DNA of 64,000 bases from Volvariella volvacea V23. Lineage: Eukaryota; Basidiomycota; Agaricomycetes; Agaricales; Pluteaceae. Positions within the stretch are counted from its first letter, which is position 1. Every line of letters begins with the position of its first letter. The notes below the pieces were generated by a model. The model did no database searches and was not told the origin of the DNA. It saw nothing but the letters and a program-made list of their open reading frames with translations. Location of the stretch: assembly GCA_000349905.1 (NCBI GenBank), contig KB722742.1:674354-738353 (forward strand), given 5' to 3'. Positions 11,332 through 23,700 of this stretch are shown piece after piece. Position numbers and translations under genes: made by a program.

Positions 11332-11539
11332 ATATACTCCAGCCTTGCCCGTCGGGCAGATTACAGATGCCGATGCATATAGCTCTTATTTACATATAGA
11401 TATTATAAACAGCCTCGGCGGCATACACCGCTGCCGAGAATGTTTTGTTGTGTGATCCTGCTCTATCTCCACCTCGCCGCATTATAATGTATGGGCTGAG
11501 TGCAACTCGGTATCATCCTCCTCCTCCCACATACTCTCC

Positions 11540-12751
11540 ATGCACGACCACCACTTCCTTCCTCCTGAGATATGGCTAGAAATCTTTCACTGGGCGACCG
11601 CTCCTACAAAGTTTGACTCGAGCGTCGCACACAAGCCCTTCCAGCCCAGGTCGACTCTTGACGCGCACGACCCAAGTTGGCACGTTAGAGCTCGCCTAGC
11701 CCTCGTCTGTCGCCAATGGCGGCGGATGGTTTCCGAGTTTTTATACCGCGACATTGTCATTGATCGGGGTGTCGATGCTCTGAAGCAAGTAATTGTGGAA
11801 GGAGACGACACCATACGGAATCTGGTATGTCGCCCATCTGACATTACTGAGAGTTATGCTCACAGATTCAAGGTCCAATGCGTTATCCTGCCTTATGGGA
11901 GCACTGTTCCCGGTCCAAATGTAGACACAGGCGCCATCCAGATACTAAACCTCTGCAAGGATGTACGAACCCTGGTCCGGCCTCGTTCACTAGCCGACGG
12001 AGGTTTACTCTTCCAATACGAGGCCGAAGCCGTCGACTTTCCCTCCTTGCAGAGACTAGACTGGTGGCATCTAGGCGAAGCAGAAAGGTCGGGTGGTATC
12101 AACTCGCTTGTCGCTGTTTTGTCAGGTGCACCAAAACTAGAATATCTGTTCATCGGTGGAGTTACGGGCGCGACTCGAGTTTCGATGATGTGCGACAGAC
12201 TACACCTCCCACGTCTCCATACCCTTCGCCTTCACGCCATCAATGGCCTGCTCCTGCGACAGATTCTCACCAGATGGGAGATGCCAGCCCTTCACAGGGT
12301 GGTTATGGACTCGCCTCTTATAGAACAAGCCATACTGGAGTTCTGGGAAACCTTTGGACAGCAACTGCGTTCAGTAGAGTTTGGAAAGCACCTGAGGTTC
12401 TTGATGTCGGATAATCTGTCTATCTGCCTAAGGGGATGTCCAAACCTCGAGGATATCCATTACTTCATGTTTTTCACCACTCCCCCGTCAAAGACCGATG
12501 TCTTTCCCTCCGTTATGACCGTGGGTGTTCATGCCGCGGTGAACTCCTTCCTTGTGGATGAACCAGCCGTCGTGAACATGATTGAACAGCATTTTAACGC
12601 CTTCACTGGATCCATGTTCCCCAACCTCCGGTGCTTGAAGCTTTATGGGCAGTGGGCGGGTATTTTGGAGCATCGCTGCTTTATTCCAATCCGGCAGAAG
12701 TTGGTAGAGCGTAAATGCGAACTTGAGATTGTTGGTAGCAGCTACCAGTAG
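11540..12751 (+). CDS. F-box protein, 403 aa, single exon
   Basis: F-box proteins link substrates to Skp1-cullin ubiquitin ligases. The N-terminus reads LPPEIWLEIFHWA, then after an insert RARLALVCRQWRRMVSEFLYRDIVI, the classic basidiomycete F-box. The remainder is Leu-rich with repeat-like strands (LHLPRLHTLRLHAING, CPNLEDIHYF) of the irregular kind seen in fungal F-box families. A possible 41-nt intron at 11825 (GTATGT...CACAG) would break the frame and is rejected. These families are large and fast evolving in Agaricomycetes, so the target cannot be guessed. Confidence 0.8.
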   Translation: MHDHHFLPPEIWLEIFHWATAPTKFDSSVAHKPFQPRSTLDAHDPSWHVRARLALVCRQWRRMVSEFLYRDIVIDRGVDALKQVIVEGDDTIRNLVCRPSDITESYAHRFKVQCVILPYGSTVPGPNVDTGAIQILNLCKDVRTLVRPRSLADGGLLFQYEAEAVDFPSLQRLDWWHLGEAERSGGINSLVAVLSGAPKLEYLFIGGVTGATRVSMMCDRLHLPRLHTLRLHAINGLLLRQILTRWEMPALHRVVMDSPLIEQAILEFWETFGQQLRSVEFGKHLRFLMSDNLSICLRGCPNLEDIHYFMFFTTPPSKTDVFPSVMTVGVHAAVNSFLVDEPAVVNMIEQHFNAFTGSMFPNLRCLKLYGQWAGILEHRCFIPIRQKLVERKCELEIVGSSYQ

Positions 12752-12841
12752 ACACACAATGTACCTCTATCCGTCGAGAGTTTGATATGATGTATGACCC
12801 CTATATGTCCATAAATTCTATAGAGTTTCACTGCTGTCATA

Positions 12842-13529
12842 TCAGGGTCCACTCCCTGCGTTTTCTTCCTGGTCGAAGAACCCCCGTAACCAAGTGGCCT
12901 CCTCTTCCATTTCTTCGAGAGTTCGCGGTGGACGAGCGTCATCTGCATCAACTTTGAGGGGTTCGACAACACGGTGGTCAGAATGGAGCGATGCCTCGGC
13001 CTGTTCTAGTGTTGGGTATATCTCGTCGTTGGCTGCGGAGAAGCGGTCGCCCTTGAACTTCCTGGGAAGTATGTGGAAGTGGACATGAGGTACGCTTTGA
13101 CCAGCAGCCTTTCCGTCCTGGAAGAGAGTGAGGGTTGAGTAGGAGGGGGGAAATCGCGGTGTTGCAACTGACTTGACAAGCAATAGTCAATCCATCTGCA
13201 CCGTAAGCCCTTTCAATGACGTCTCCGACACGCCGTATGGATTTCATGAGTGAGGTTAGCTCCTGGTCTGTATGATTGGAGTATTAGTCCGTTCCCAGCT
13301 CCAGGGAGGATCCAACGCACCATCGAGGTCGGTCAAACGTGGCACTGGTCTGTTTGGAATGACCAGAACGTCTGGGACATCTGTATGTAAGTATAACCTG
13401 GCTCAAGAAACGAGACTTACGACCGGGAACAATGGGTTTGAGGTTGACGATGGCATAGCTGAGAGACGAGCGATAAAAACTCTGGCGAGTGACTTCGAAT
13501 GTAGAAAATAAAAGTTTCAGTCCGGCCAT
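12842..13529 (-). CDS. HIT-domain hydrolase, Fhit/Hnt2-like (bis(5'-adenosyl)-triphosphatase)
   Basis: Fhit-type enzymes cleave dinucleoside polyphosphates such as Ap3A. Four exons in reverse order: 13421-13529, 13321-13380, 13173-13267 and 12842-13117, coding 179 aa. The order of motifs is that of Fhit: LLFSTFEVTRQSF, YAIVNLKPIVPGH, VLVIPNRPVPRLTDL, then QDGKAAGQSVPHVHFHILPRK with the histidine triad at about residues 99, 101 and 103. A C-terminal acidic and Trp-containing tail follows (EMEEEATWLRGFF). The intron at 13381-13420 is only 40 nt. The start at 13529 was chosen because the upstream frame has no ATG. Confidence 0.88.
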
Positions 13530-13599
13530 TTCGTATGTTGAGCTGGCCACACACCAGAACGGTCAGGCTATGTACACCGGGCCGCTGATCCGGGCAATG

Positions 13600-13990
13600 T
13601 ATCAACTCTCCGGCACTCGCATTTCCATGATGCCGTCCTTATGCCTTTCCGCGTACTATACCAACCATCCTGGTCTCAAACTCCACTACCGTGGTTTCTC
13701 CCGTCGTCTAACCTGGCTCGTCGAAGACCGCCTTACCGGCTGCTAATGTACCACGACCACACAGTGCTGGCTCATTGCCCAGAGAAGTGAAGAGTCGGAT
13801 CGCCAATCTTTTGATGTGGGGATCGTCACTTACTGCTTGGTGGAAAGACAAATGTGATGATGGGTTGGTTGAGGTTAAGATATTCTTGGTCGCGTAATGG
13901 GGAATCAAGGAAGACTACTGCCGCGGGGTTTCCTCCAACACGATCGTTGGAGAAGGCGGTAATGAGCTTGCAGTTGACGGATTGCACCAT
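13600..13990 (-). pseudogene. Decayed PhzF-like gene copy (5' part only)
   Basis: It is a degraded duplicate of the first exon of the PhzF-like gene at 15311. The matching pieces are QSVNCKLITAFSND, GGNPAAVVFLDSPL, LNQPIITFVFPPS, KRLAIRLFTS, EPALCG and MVGIVRG, in the same order. Against the neighbour it lacks about five codons after EYLN, changes frame several times and has an in-frame stop after the FDEPG block. No C-terminal half is present. The start codon sits in the same sequence context (GATTGCACCAT on the plus strand). It is clearly non-functional and arose by a local duplication. Confidence 0.8.
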
Positions 13991-13996
13991 CGTCGT

Positions 13997-14064
13997 CGGC
14001 TGGCTTCAGAAATTGAGTGGAAATGAAGTACGGCTGGCTTCAGAAATTGAGTGGAAATGAAGTA
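13997..14064. repeat. Perfect tandem repeat, two copies of 34 bp
   Basis: 13997-14030 is repeated exactly at 14031-14064 (unit begins CGGCTGGCTTCAG and ends GAAATGAAGTA). It lies just upstream of the start codon of the decayed PhzF copy. Identity of the copies suggests a recent event. Confidence 0.9.
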
Positions 14065-14316
14065 CACCGCACTACTTCAGATATTTATACTGTACAAACG
14101 AATCATCTCGACTTCGAGGCGTGGGCTGGTGTGGGTTAAGGGACGTATTTGAATCAACGAATCAAGGAAACCATCACAATCCCGGAACAAAGACGGTATG
14201 CAATATAACGCAGCCAAGCGCCATAGATCATCAATCATCCATTGCATTTCAATAAGAACCTGTGCAACGACTTCTTATGCCATTTCTGCCAGTAGCAAAC
14301 GATTCAGTAGCGAAAT

Positions 14317-15311
14317 CTATAACCACAGTCTGCCTTCACCGATTTCCTTCAGCTGTCCACCGAGCCTAAGAAAGCCGTCTTCCTGAAGTATCAATTGCAA
14401 CTCTCCACCTCGTGCGCTCACTTGCTTGGCTTTCACCACGCTCCCAATATCAATCCCTTTTCTCTTGTACCAGTATGGCCCCGATAAGCAATGCGCGGAT
14501 CCACATACATGGTCCTCTCCTCCGGGTAGCGCTTCTGGATTGAACATGCGCGAAACGAATAGCTCATCCCCATTGGATGACTCGGTAGTAAAGACATGCG
14601 TGTCGTATCCTGTCGCAAGCTTCGAAGCTACTTCAGCTACTTTTATTATTCTCCTCTGAGGAGGGACATACCAAAGCATTCGCATTGGCTTTCCGACCCT
14701 TCAGGCCATCCTTCTCATCGAAGACTACCAACAAATCTTACCAAGGTATCAATAGATTATTTATATGCCTCCAGTGACTTCAAACACGTACATTTCTCAA
14801 AACTTCCTTGCCCACGTGCAATATGCTGAATATTGACATCGTTTCCAAACGCAGCAAATATAATCTGTGCCAGACGAGCAAACTCCTCCTGGCTAACGGG
14901 CTCCAGATCCGTAGTCGGGAGTTTTATTTCTATGATACCATCCTTGTGCATTTCCGCGCGTACTATACCAACCATCTTGGTTTCAAACTCCACTGCCGTG
15001 GTTTCTTCCGTCGTGTAACCTGGCTCGCCGAATACAGCTTTGCTGGCTGCCAGTGTGCCATGACCACAAAGCGACGGTTCGATGCCCGGAGAAGTAAAGA
15101 ACCGGATCGCCAACCTTTTCGTTTGGGGGTTGTCGCTCTCGCGGCTTGGTGGAAAGACGAATGAAGTGATGGGTTGGTTGAGGTTTGCAGCGATGTTGAG
15201 ATAGTCCTGTTCTGGTAATGGGGAATCGAGGAAGACAACCGCTGCGGGGTTGCCCCCGTTGGGATCGGTGGAGAAGGCAGTTATAAGCTTGTAGTTGACA
15301 GATTGCACCAT
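14317..15311 (-). pseudogene. PhzF-like (phenazine biosynthesis/isomerase family) gene, probably damaged in the middle
   Basis: PhzF-fold proteins are dimeric isomerases or epimerases of small molecules. The 5' exon from 15311 is intact for about 180 codons and shows GGNPAAVVFLD, TKRLAIRFFTSPG and EPSLCGHGTLAASKAVF. The 3' part (14317 to about 14650) is intact too, with FVSRMFNPEAL, EDHVCGSAHCLSGPYW and SARGGELQLILQEDG, the second active-site half. Between about 14660 and 14800 the family sequence continues (YVFEVTGG, IDTLVRFV, VVFDEKDGLKG) but in three different frames. I could not find GT-AG introns that fix all of them. Either this copy is decaying like its neighbour, or it uses unusual splicing, or the assembly has indels. 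The broken duplicate at 13600-13990 favours decay. Confidence 0.6.
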
Positions 15312-15815
15312 TGCGAGGGGATGGCCTCGAGCGTTGAGCAGACATGATTGAAATACCCCAGAGGTGAGTCATCTCATCTTCAAGTTGGGCGGTTCAAGGA
15401 ACAAATTGATGAATTAGGGAAGCTATCAAAGTCCCGGAACAGAGGCGGGATGCAGCATTGGCCTTTACAACGAGCCCATGACCTACCCAATGTGAAATGA
15501 GAGAAGAAACGTTTCCCAGGCTGCCACTGTAAGGGTAATCCGCTTGCAGGAGCTGCCGGCGAAGATTCTGTCAATACTCTTATACAGGAAAGTGGTGCTT
15601 ACCCGAGTTCAAAGTGGACTGAACGGCCACACCGAATAGTACGGAAAGAAGTGTCCATGACAATAGAAATAATAATTCACATTTCGAAGACAATATCAGT
15701 ATTAAGAGACGTGATAATCAAAATGCGTATAATCGAAAAATAGACAAGCCCTAGATCCTGTCTCTAATGTCCAATAAACAATTTAATGAGCATGAAAACT
15801 TCGTAAATTCCATAG
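15312..15815. other. Intergenic region between the PhzF-like gene and the epimerase gene
   Basis: 5' flank of the PhzF-like gene and 3' flank of the epimerase gene. The part near 15650-15800 is AT-rich and looks like 3'UTR. No gene was seen. Confidence 0.35.
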
Positions 15816-17326
<1,511 letters not shown>

Positions 17327-17523
17327 ACCGGGATGTAAGGATTGGAAGAGGCAGACTGCGCTTTCAAGGAGGTGAATGTTGATTTTTAGAGTGTTTGGTG
17401 CTTTAGCCGATGAAGAGGGGGTTTATCTCGGATCACTCTCGATCACGCATGTCGCACAGGGCCATCACTTCCTCCGACACCGCCAATCCCACTATACTAA
17501 ACGTCTACGGTATTTACAGTAGC

Positions 17524-19925
17524 TCACTGCTCCTCCATCTTCACGTCCCCGTCTCCCTCCGACTTGGGCACCACGTCCCCCCCGTTGCTGGTCCCATTGG
17601 ATTGCTGGGACGAACTCGCAATCACTCCCTGTTCATCAGCCCCTCCATTCGCAACAGCCGTTTCCTCGGCCTTTGTAGATCTGTCTCTTTCTTCCTGCTT
17701 CTCCTTCTCTATCTCCTGAACAAGCAATTCAATGTCTCCTGTTCCGATCTTCCCGAAGTGTTGCAGATATTGGTCTCGGGCCGTGCGGAGCGCGAGCCAT
17801 GCCCATCGTTGTTTACTCTGCCACCCAAAATGAGAACTGTACGATGTATCGGATGACCCAACGTACCTCTTCGCTTGCGGTGATTATCGTGTCCTTAACA
17901 ACAGGCAATACGGCTGGAGGCGGAGCTGGTGAGGGAGAGGGCTGTTCCGATTCTTGCTTGACAGGCGTTGGCGTGGCTGTTCCAGGTCGTGCAGGAAGTG
18001 AAGGATGCAGTGAGGATGCGCTTGACCCAGGGCGTGGTGGGGAAATACCGTTTGCTGAGGTGGTGCCATCCACCTCCATTGGCTTTACGTCCTCTGCCTT
18101 CTCAGCTTTGGGTGCAGCTACAGCCCGCTGTCTGACTGCTGCTAATGTACGTTGGCGCATCGCGATGCGTGCATCCTCAGCCTTAATCTTTTTGAGGAAA
18201 ATCTTCATATCGCCCGGACTGTCGGACATCAGCCAGGCCCAAGCACAACATAAGAAAATACTCACTCGAATGATCGCTCTAAATCGCTCAGCTCCCTGTA
18301 GCCAAAGTCCCAAATTTCTGTCAGTGCTGCTGACCCTAGTCTCCACTCCCATTCGGGTGGGTTCTCCTGCATCTTATCCCTTACTCCCTTTGTCGCTTCG
18401 AACAACCCGGCCTTCGAGCCATCGATATCCGTTGACCAAGGATCTTTGTCGAACGGCGCACAAATCTCATTCTTCCACTTGACCCAATTTTTCTCCCGTT
18501 CGAGTATGACTGCAACTGTCTCAGCGAATGCCCTTCCGTTCGGAGTCGTCTGTCGGAGTTCTTCCATGGCCTTGTTAATGGTTTCTTGCACCCACTGCGC
18601 TTCTGGTGGTTCCAGAACAAACTCCATCTGCAACGACCGGTTTCGCGTTGTGGCCCATGCAGCCTTAGCTGTCTTCGTGAAGTTGAGTAGATGATGGAGG
18701 AGGATTAATAGTTGGAACAGGAATTGTCGACGGAAGTGGGTATCTGCGATCTAGAAATAGTGAGCGCTCGTTGATAAACTTAGAGATAGCGGGCACATAC
18801 CTCGAGGTCCAAGAGTTCGGGGCTTGTGAGGAATTTTGCAAAGAAGTACTCGTTAGCATTAGAAAGCTCGTCCGACTCTTCTCGCTTTCGTTTTTGAGTT
18901 CCTGTCGGGCCAGTCCCGGCCCTACTACCCATCATTGCGCGATCTTTTGCAGTAGCTTCCTTTATGACTGGTAGGACTCGATTCACGGCATCCTGAAATT
19001 GGGAGAAAGTATTTGGTGCTGTGAAGATGGTCGGTTTGGAGAATGGAAGCTGTAGTGACCAAAATATTTTGTAAAATTCTGCAGCTTGGTCAATTACGAG
19101 CCTCTCAATGTACTGGGGCCTCACCTTCTTTCTCTGCAACTTTGGGGTCCGTTAAGGTTGCATCCATCTTATCCTCCCCTTGGCCATCTGGTCTGTCGTA
19201 TCCAGAAACACCTTCCCATGTAGGACCATACTCTCCCCGAAGATTTACACCACTGCGCTCACCAAGGGGAAACGCGTTACTCAGAAGCGTCAATATTCTC
19301 CCGCAGAAAGTAGTAGTTGGCCCTGTTTTTGATATTCGCCGAAGCAGATCATTTAGGGTGCGTAGGAGTATTAATGCCTTGCCCTTCTGCGGAACCATAT
19401 TCACTGTTAGGCGTGGCGCTTGCGACTCTATCCATGAGAATATTTCCGAGCACGAGGTGATGGTTTGTGCTTCAAGAAGATCCTGAAGAACGACAAAAGG
19501 GAATGTTTGTTCGCAGGCGTCTACGCGCAGGCAAGTTTCAGATAATTGCGCGAGCGATTGTAGGGCAGCACGTACCTCGCTCTGTGAATGTGAGTATCAC
19601 GTCAAGCCTAGTCCTCAATTCATCGTAGTAGAATTGCGGGTCCTCCGAATCAAGAGCATTCCCTTCAGTTGCCTTCACGAGTTGACTAGCAGCACTGCAG
19701 AAAAGGGAAAACACTTACTGCCAGCCGGAAAACCTCTTTCTTGAGTAAGAACTCCCATTGAGACTTTCGGATATCTGAGGAAGTCTTATTGCTCGAGTCT
19801 AGGAGGGCCTTCGATACAAGGTCGTCAAGGATGCTTTGCTGTATTGGACGAGGTGGTAGAGACTTGAAGAGAGCATCAAGGGACTGGCCGAGTGCGTCTA
19901 GAGATGATGGTTGGTGCGGTGCCAT
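17524..19925 (-). CDS. THO complex subunit 1 (THOC1/Hpr1-like)
   Basis: THO couples transcription elongation to mRNA packaging and export. Seven exons in reverse order: 19719-19925, 19576-19672, 19125-19520, 18801-19078, 18266-18750, 17867-18218 and 17524-17817, coding 702 aa. Recognition rests on the core [38 protein letters not shown] and [11 protein letters not shown], followed by [11 protein letters not shown] and [20 protein letters not shown]. The C-terminal part has a charged helical stretch, a Pro/Ser-rich linker ([20 protein letters not shown]), the [10 protein letters not shown] block and an acidic end (DGDVKMEEQ). The first intron (46 nt) ends in an AAG acceptor, chosen because it alone restores EVFRLA-ATEG. 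Start codons of this gene and the plus-strand gene at 20010 are only 84 bases apart. Confidence 0.9.
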
Positions 19926-20009
19926 TTCAGATGCGTCACGCTTCTCCAGATTTAGCGTGTTTTTGTTACCCGGCGGTATTACCACGCTTGCTGCCTCTCT
20001 TCCAAAGCC

Positions 20010-20328
20010 ATGCCTAGCACCATCGAACAAGATCTCGCCCTACTCGTATCTCTAATGGCTGACGGGTCTTCTGACGACGCAGACCCCAACTTTGCCGAGA
20101 TGTTGAAGAAGCTCGAGAGGGCTGACAACGTTGCTCAAGGCGTGGAGGGCAGACTGGATGATATCATCGCCAATTTGGATACCATGTTGGCTTCGTTGGA
20201 AGGACAAGCGCGAGATACCCAAGGAGTCGAGGCATCTGGGGATGTTCGTGATTCCCAATCCAATCCCGACACCAAGTATGCGACATGCTCCGTCCTTGCC
20301 ATTAAATCTCATCTCTCGCAGGCGTTAA
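20010..20328 (+). CDS. Small acidic helical protein (about 90 aa), unrecognised
   Basis: The ATG at 20010 starts MPSTIEQDLALLVSLMADGS. The body is acidic and helix-forming with a coiled-coil-like run (FAEMLKKLERADNVAQGVEGRL, then IIANLDTMLASLEG), as in small subunits of larger complexes. A standard intron (GTATGC at 20276, TCGCAG ending 20321) would leave a 7-nt last coding exon giving only Arg and a stop, for 90 aa. If that intron is kept, the frame runs to 20417 and adds a hydrophobic end (VSALYIIAIVIAG). The gene shares a very short promoter with THO subunit 1. Confidence 0.55.
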
Positions 20329-20758
20329 GCTTACTGCCCAACCCAATACCCCTCGACTTTCTGCAGTTGATGCATGTATCTGCTCTCTATATTATCGCTA
20401 TCGTAATCGCGGGTTAGCGCGGGGCGCACTTTGCTATAACACTTGCCCCCGTATTTCGCAAAACTACCAAACGGCAAACCTTCGCATGCCCCGACTAGAT
20501 TCGGGATAACAACGTCTTAGCGCTGTTAATCTACAGATAGTGGTGAACAAGACATGCATTAGAGGACTATGACACATCAGATGCATACAACAAGAGTGGA
20601 GCAAATTAGTGACTCGCTACCAATCAGTCAAGTCAGTGTGAAAGCGAAGATTTACGGTATCCAGTCCTTCCGATACAGAAACAAATGCTTGGTATGCAAT
20701 TAATACAAGAGTGATGAGTGCTGCTCATGGAGGTGGAATGATGAAGATGCATATCGTT
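20329..20758. other. Intergenic region, convergent 3' ends
   Basis: 3' flanks of the small acidic gene and the deubiquitinase gene. Nothing else was seen. Confidence 0.35.
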
Positions 20759-23700
20759 TTACACGAGTTCGGCTTTTGAAGGATCGAATCTTTTCACCGT
20801 GTCGACGACATTCGACCCTTTCCTTGCGAATACAAGCTAGGAAGGGACGTGACCAATCAATGCAGTGTTCACCAAATTGAGGATTATGCTCACCAGATAT
20901 GGGTTTGCTGTTGAACCAGTAGTATCAGCTAGTACCTCATCTTTTGACACGACGCTGACATCGGAGTCGTTGTACTTGAACCAAGAGTCCGGATCATTGG
21001 GCAAATTCCTCGAGTAGAAGAAATAGTGTCCCCAGGAAGGTGATGACCCCCGGTGAATGAACACAGAAGTCAATTCGTATGCAACTGAGGTATCACTCTG
21101 CCATAGTGCCTCCAGATCCCTCTTGAGCTCATCCACCCGCTGTCTGAGGTTGTGAATCTCCTCCGTAATTATGGCATGCTCTTCAGTGAGCTGGAGGATA
21201 AGATCATCATCTAGCTCTGGCAGATCAATGCCGTCAATCCTTGGCAGGTAGTCCGCGGATTTCTCCAGCGCGATAGCAAACGACGAGCCGTCCTACAAGA
21301 TTTATAAGTATTACAAGATATGTGGATGCGGCAACTATTTACCTTGCCATCTACAAGGGTTCGGAGTCTCTCCCTGCATGTGCTCAGCTCGGACTGAATT
21401 TGCTTCGAGCGCAGTTTCTTTTCTGGATTGGTATTATCCATGAATCTATCCATGTAGATTGTTTCCCCAAACTTGACATATGCCTGTGATTTATACGGCT
21501 GCATTGTTTCTCGATTAAATTGTACGCGCTATTAGTCGGTAGTGATCAGGGTTTGATATAGCATGTCCCATGCATTTGCAACTTGCCTGGAGCTGGATTT
21601 GCAACAGTGGCGGCAATTCTACCAAGGAAACTTGCATGTGGTGTTTTTTGCCCTGGAACTCTACCACATCGTCAAAGTATCCACTCAACCCGTCGTATAT
21701 GTCGATTCCATCATTTGCTACGTTGACAGGCAGATGAGAAAAAAGATCTTCTTTCATGTGCACCGAAGAGCGTGTGGAGGGTTCTGCGCCAGTCAATTGT
21801 TGGCGTATCTTCCCATAAAATAACCTGGAAGCCATGAACGGCTGTAGCCACAGGCAAATGGTGGCACTGACCTCTTAACGACACTCTGACCACCGCCTTC
21901 GGCCTCTTCTTCTCCGCTGAATCTGAGCAGAGCAGTTTCAATCTGGAACATGCAGTTATCCATACACTCAGAGACGTCATGTTGTTTCCCTAGTCTCAGA
22001 TAAATGCTTAATTAATTTCGGTCGATATGACCAACCTACCAAACATCATCACCGAGTCAGAATGTGGAGGCGGCTTTCTGGGTGGCAGTGGTGGGGGTTT
22101 CGATACAGTTGACTCGTTCTTCATCTTCGTGTCGCCATCACGATCTGCCTCGTAGGTGGCGGAGGTTGTGTTTTGCGGCTGTTGGCTCTTTTCTGTTTGC
22201 GTGTCGGATACAGTCAAACTTGATGACGATGCGGAATTACTCGTGGTGTTATGGCCAGTACCATCGACATCCATGCTATTAAGGTTGGCTTCACGTGTTC
22301 GTTTACCAAGAACCGTATCACCTGAAGGGGATTGGAGGCCTGTCGGACTAAGTTGCACAGTAACTGAGGGATCATCGACGAGTGTGACATCCGTGTCGTT
22401 CGACGCATCAGTTCCACCTTTGTCCTCTTCTTCTTCCTCGTCTCTGGAGGTTACTAGAGCTAATTTCGCAAGCTCAATCGTTGGCGTGACGGCCGGAGCA
22501 TCGGCATACTCCAAATGGAAGAACAGATCTGCAAGCTGACCAACAACTGCGTGGGCTGCATTAGATTAAGGAAGCAATGGAATCCCTGAGGCACTTACAC
22601 TTCTTAGACCGAATGATCTCCCTGCGCGTGACAAGGCGGCCCCCAACACGGTGCCGTTTAAGATCGTCGTCGGTAAGCTTTTCACCTAGGATACTTTCAT
22701 CCAATTTGCTTAGTGGTGTCACCGCCTCCCGCAGTTCTCTGATGGTATAGAAATACTGGTACGTTGTCGGTCAATGCAGTGAGCTTCTAGAAGCAGTTAT
22801 TATAATCACCTGAAGTAATGAATTAAGGTAGCAGGTATTTCCTAGCTGATTTAGCCCACGAGGGAAATCAGGTCTTGTCTGGGGCACAATCTCCCCGGCT
22901 GCCACTCCTTAGGACTTTGACGAATGAAAAAAATCACTTAAAAACTTACGATCTCGCCCAAATTCCAGGAACTGTCTCAAGCGGTCACTGTCTCGTACTT
23001 CCGCGATGACCGCCAACGCTTCGCGCATTTTTTCCATTTGCAGTGGCTGTTCCTCTATCTGGTTTACCGTAAGCGAATGCTCACCATTAAAACATCGAAC
23101 ATACCCGCATATTATAAATGGTGAGAAGCATCGTATCGTCTACTTCACTGGGTATTTCAAGCGTATCGTATGCGCGTGATGGATTCATCAGCCTGTCCTT
23201 ATTTAGCTCCCACACTCTACGCAACTTTGCGCTCCCTCGTGCTTCTGCCAGAATTCTGAATGCCTCTGTAGCATCCCGTTGCATTTCCGCCCCGTGTTCG
23301 TGATTTCTCCAAGATCGCTTCACGCAATCGCGCCAGGCCCCTTCTATGAAATCGTCCGGAATGTCATCCTCATAATCAACCTTTAAAGGTCCTTCTGAGC
23401 CGAATCCCAATATCGCTGCAGCCCGAAGAAGATCCATCGTCGTAAACCGATTGCGAGATTGCTCCGTCACGATCAATTCCTGCAATATTGGCGGACATTC
23501 GCCGTGCTCTTGTAGTACGGTTACGGCCTTAGTTAAGAGGTCAAAATATTTCATGGTACCAGCAGGGTCGCAACGACACTGAGCCAGATATGCAAATGTG
23601 AGATATTCTGAATGCCAATCAGGCCTCCACGAGCAATGAAGATAAGCTCAAACGCACCAGGGGAATACGATGTCGGTGTCAAGCCAAAGCCATCCCATAT

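Noticed and set aside
11825..11865. Possible 41-nt intron in the F-box gene
   Set aside because: GTATGT and CACAG are present, but removal shifts the frame and stops the protein; the unspliced frame continues for 403 codons.
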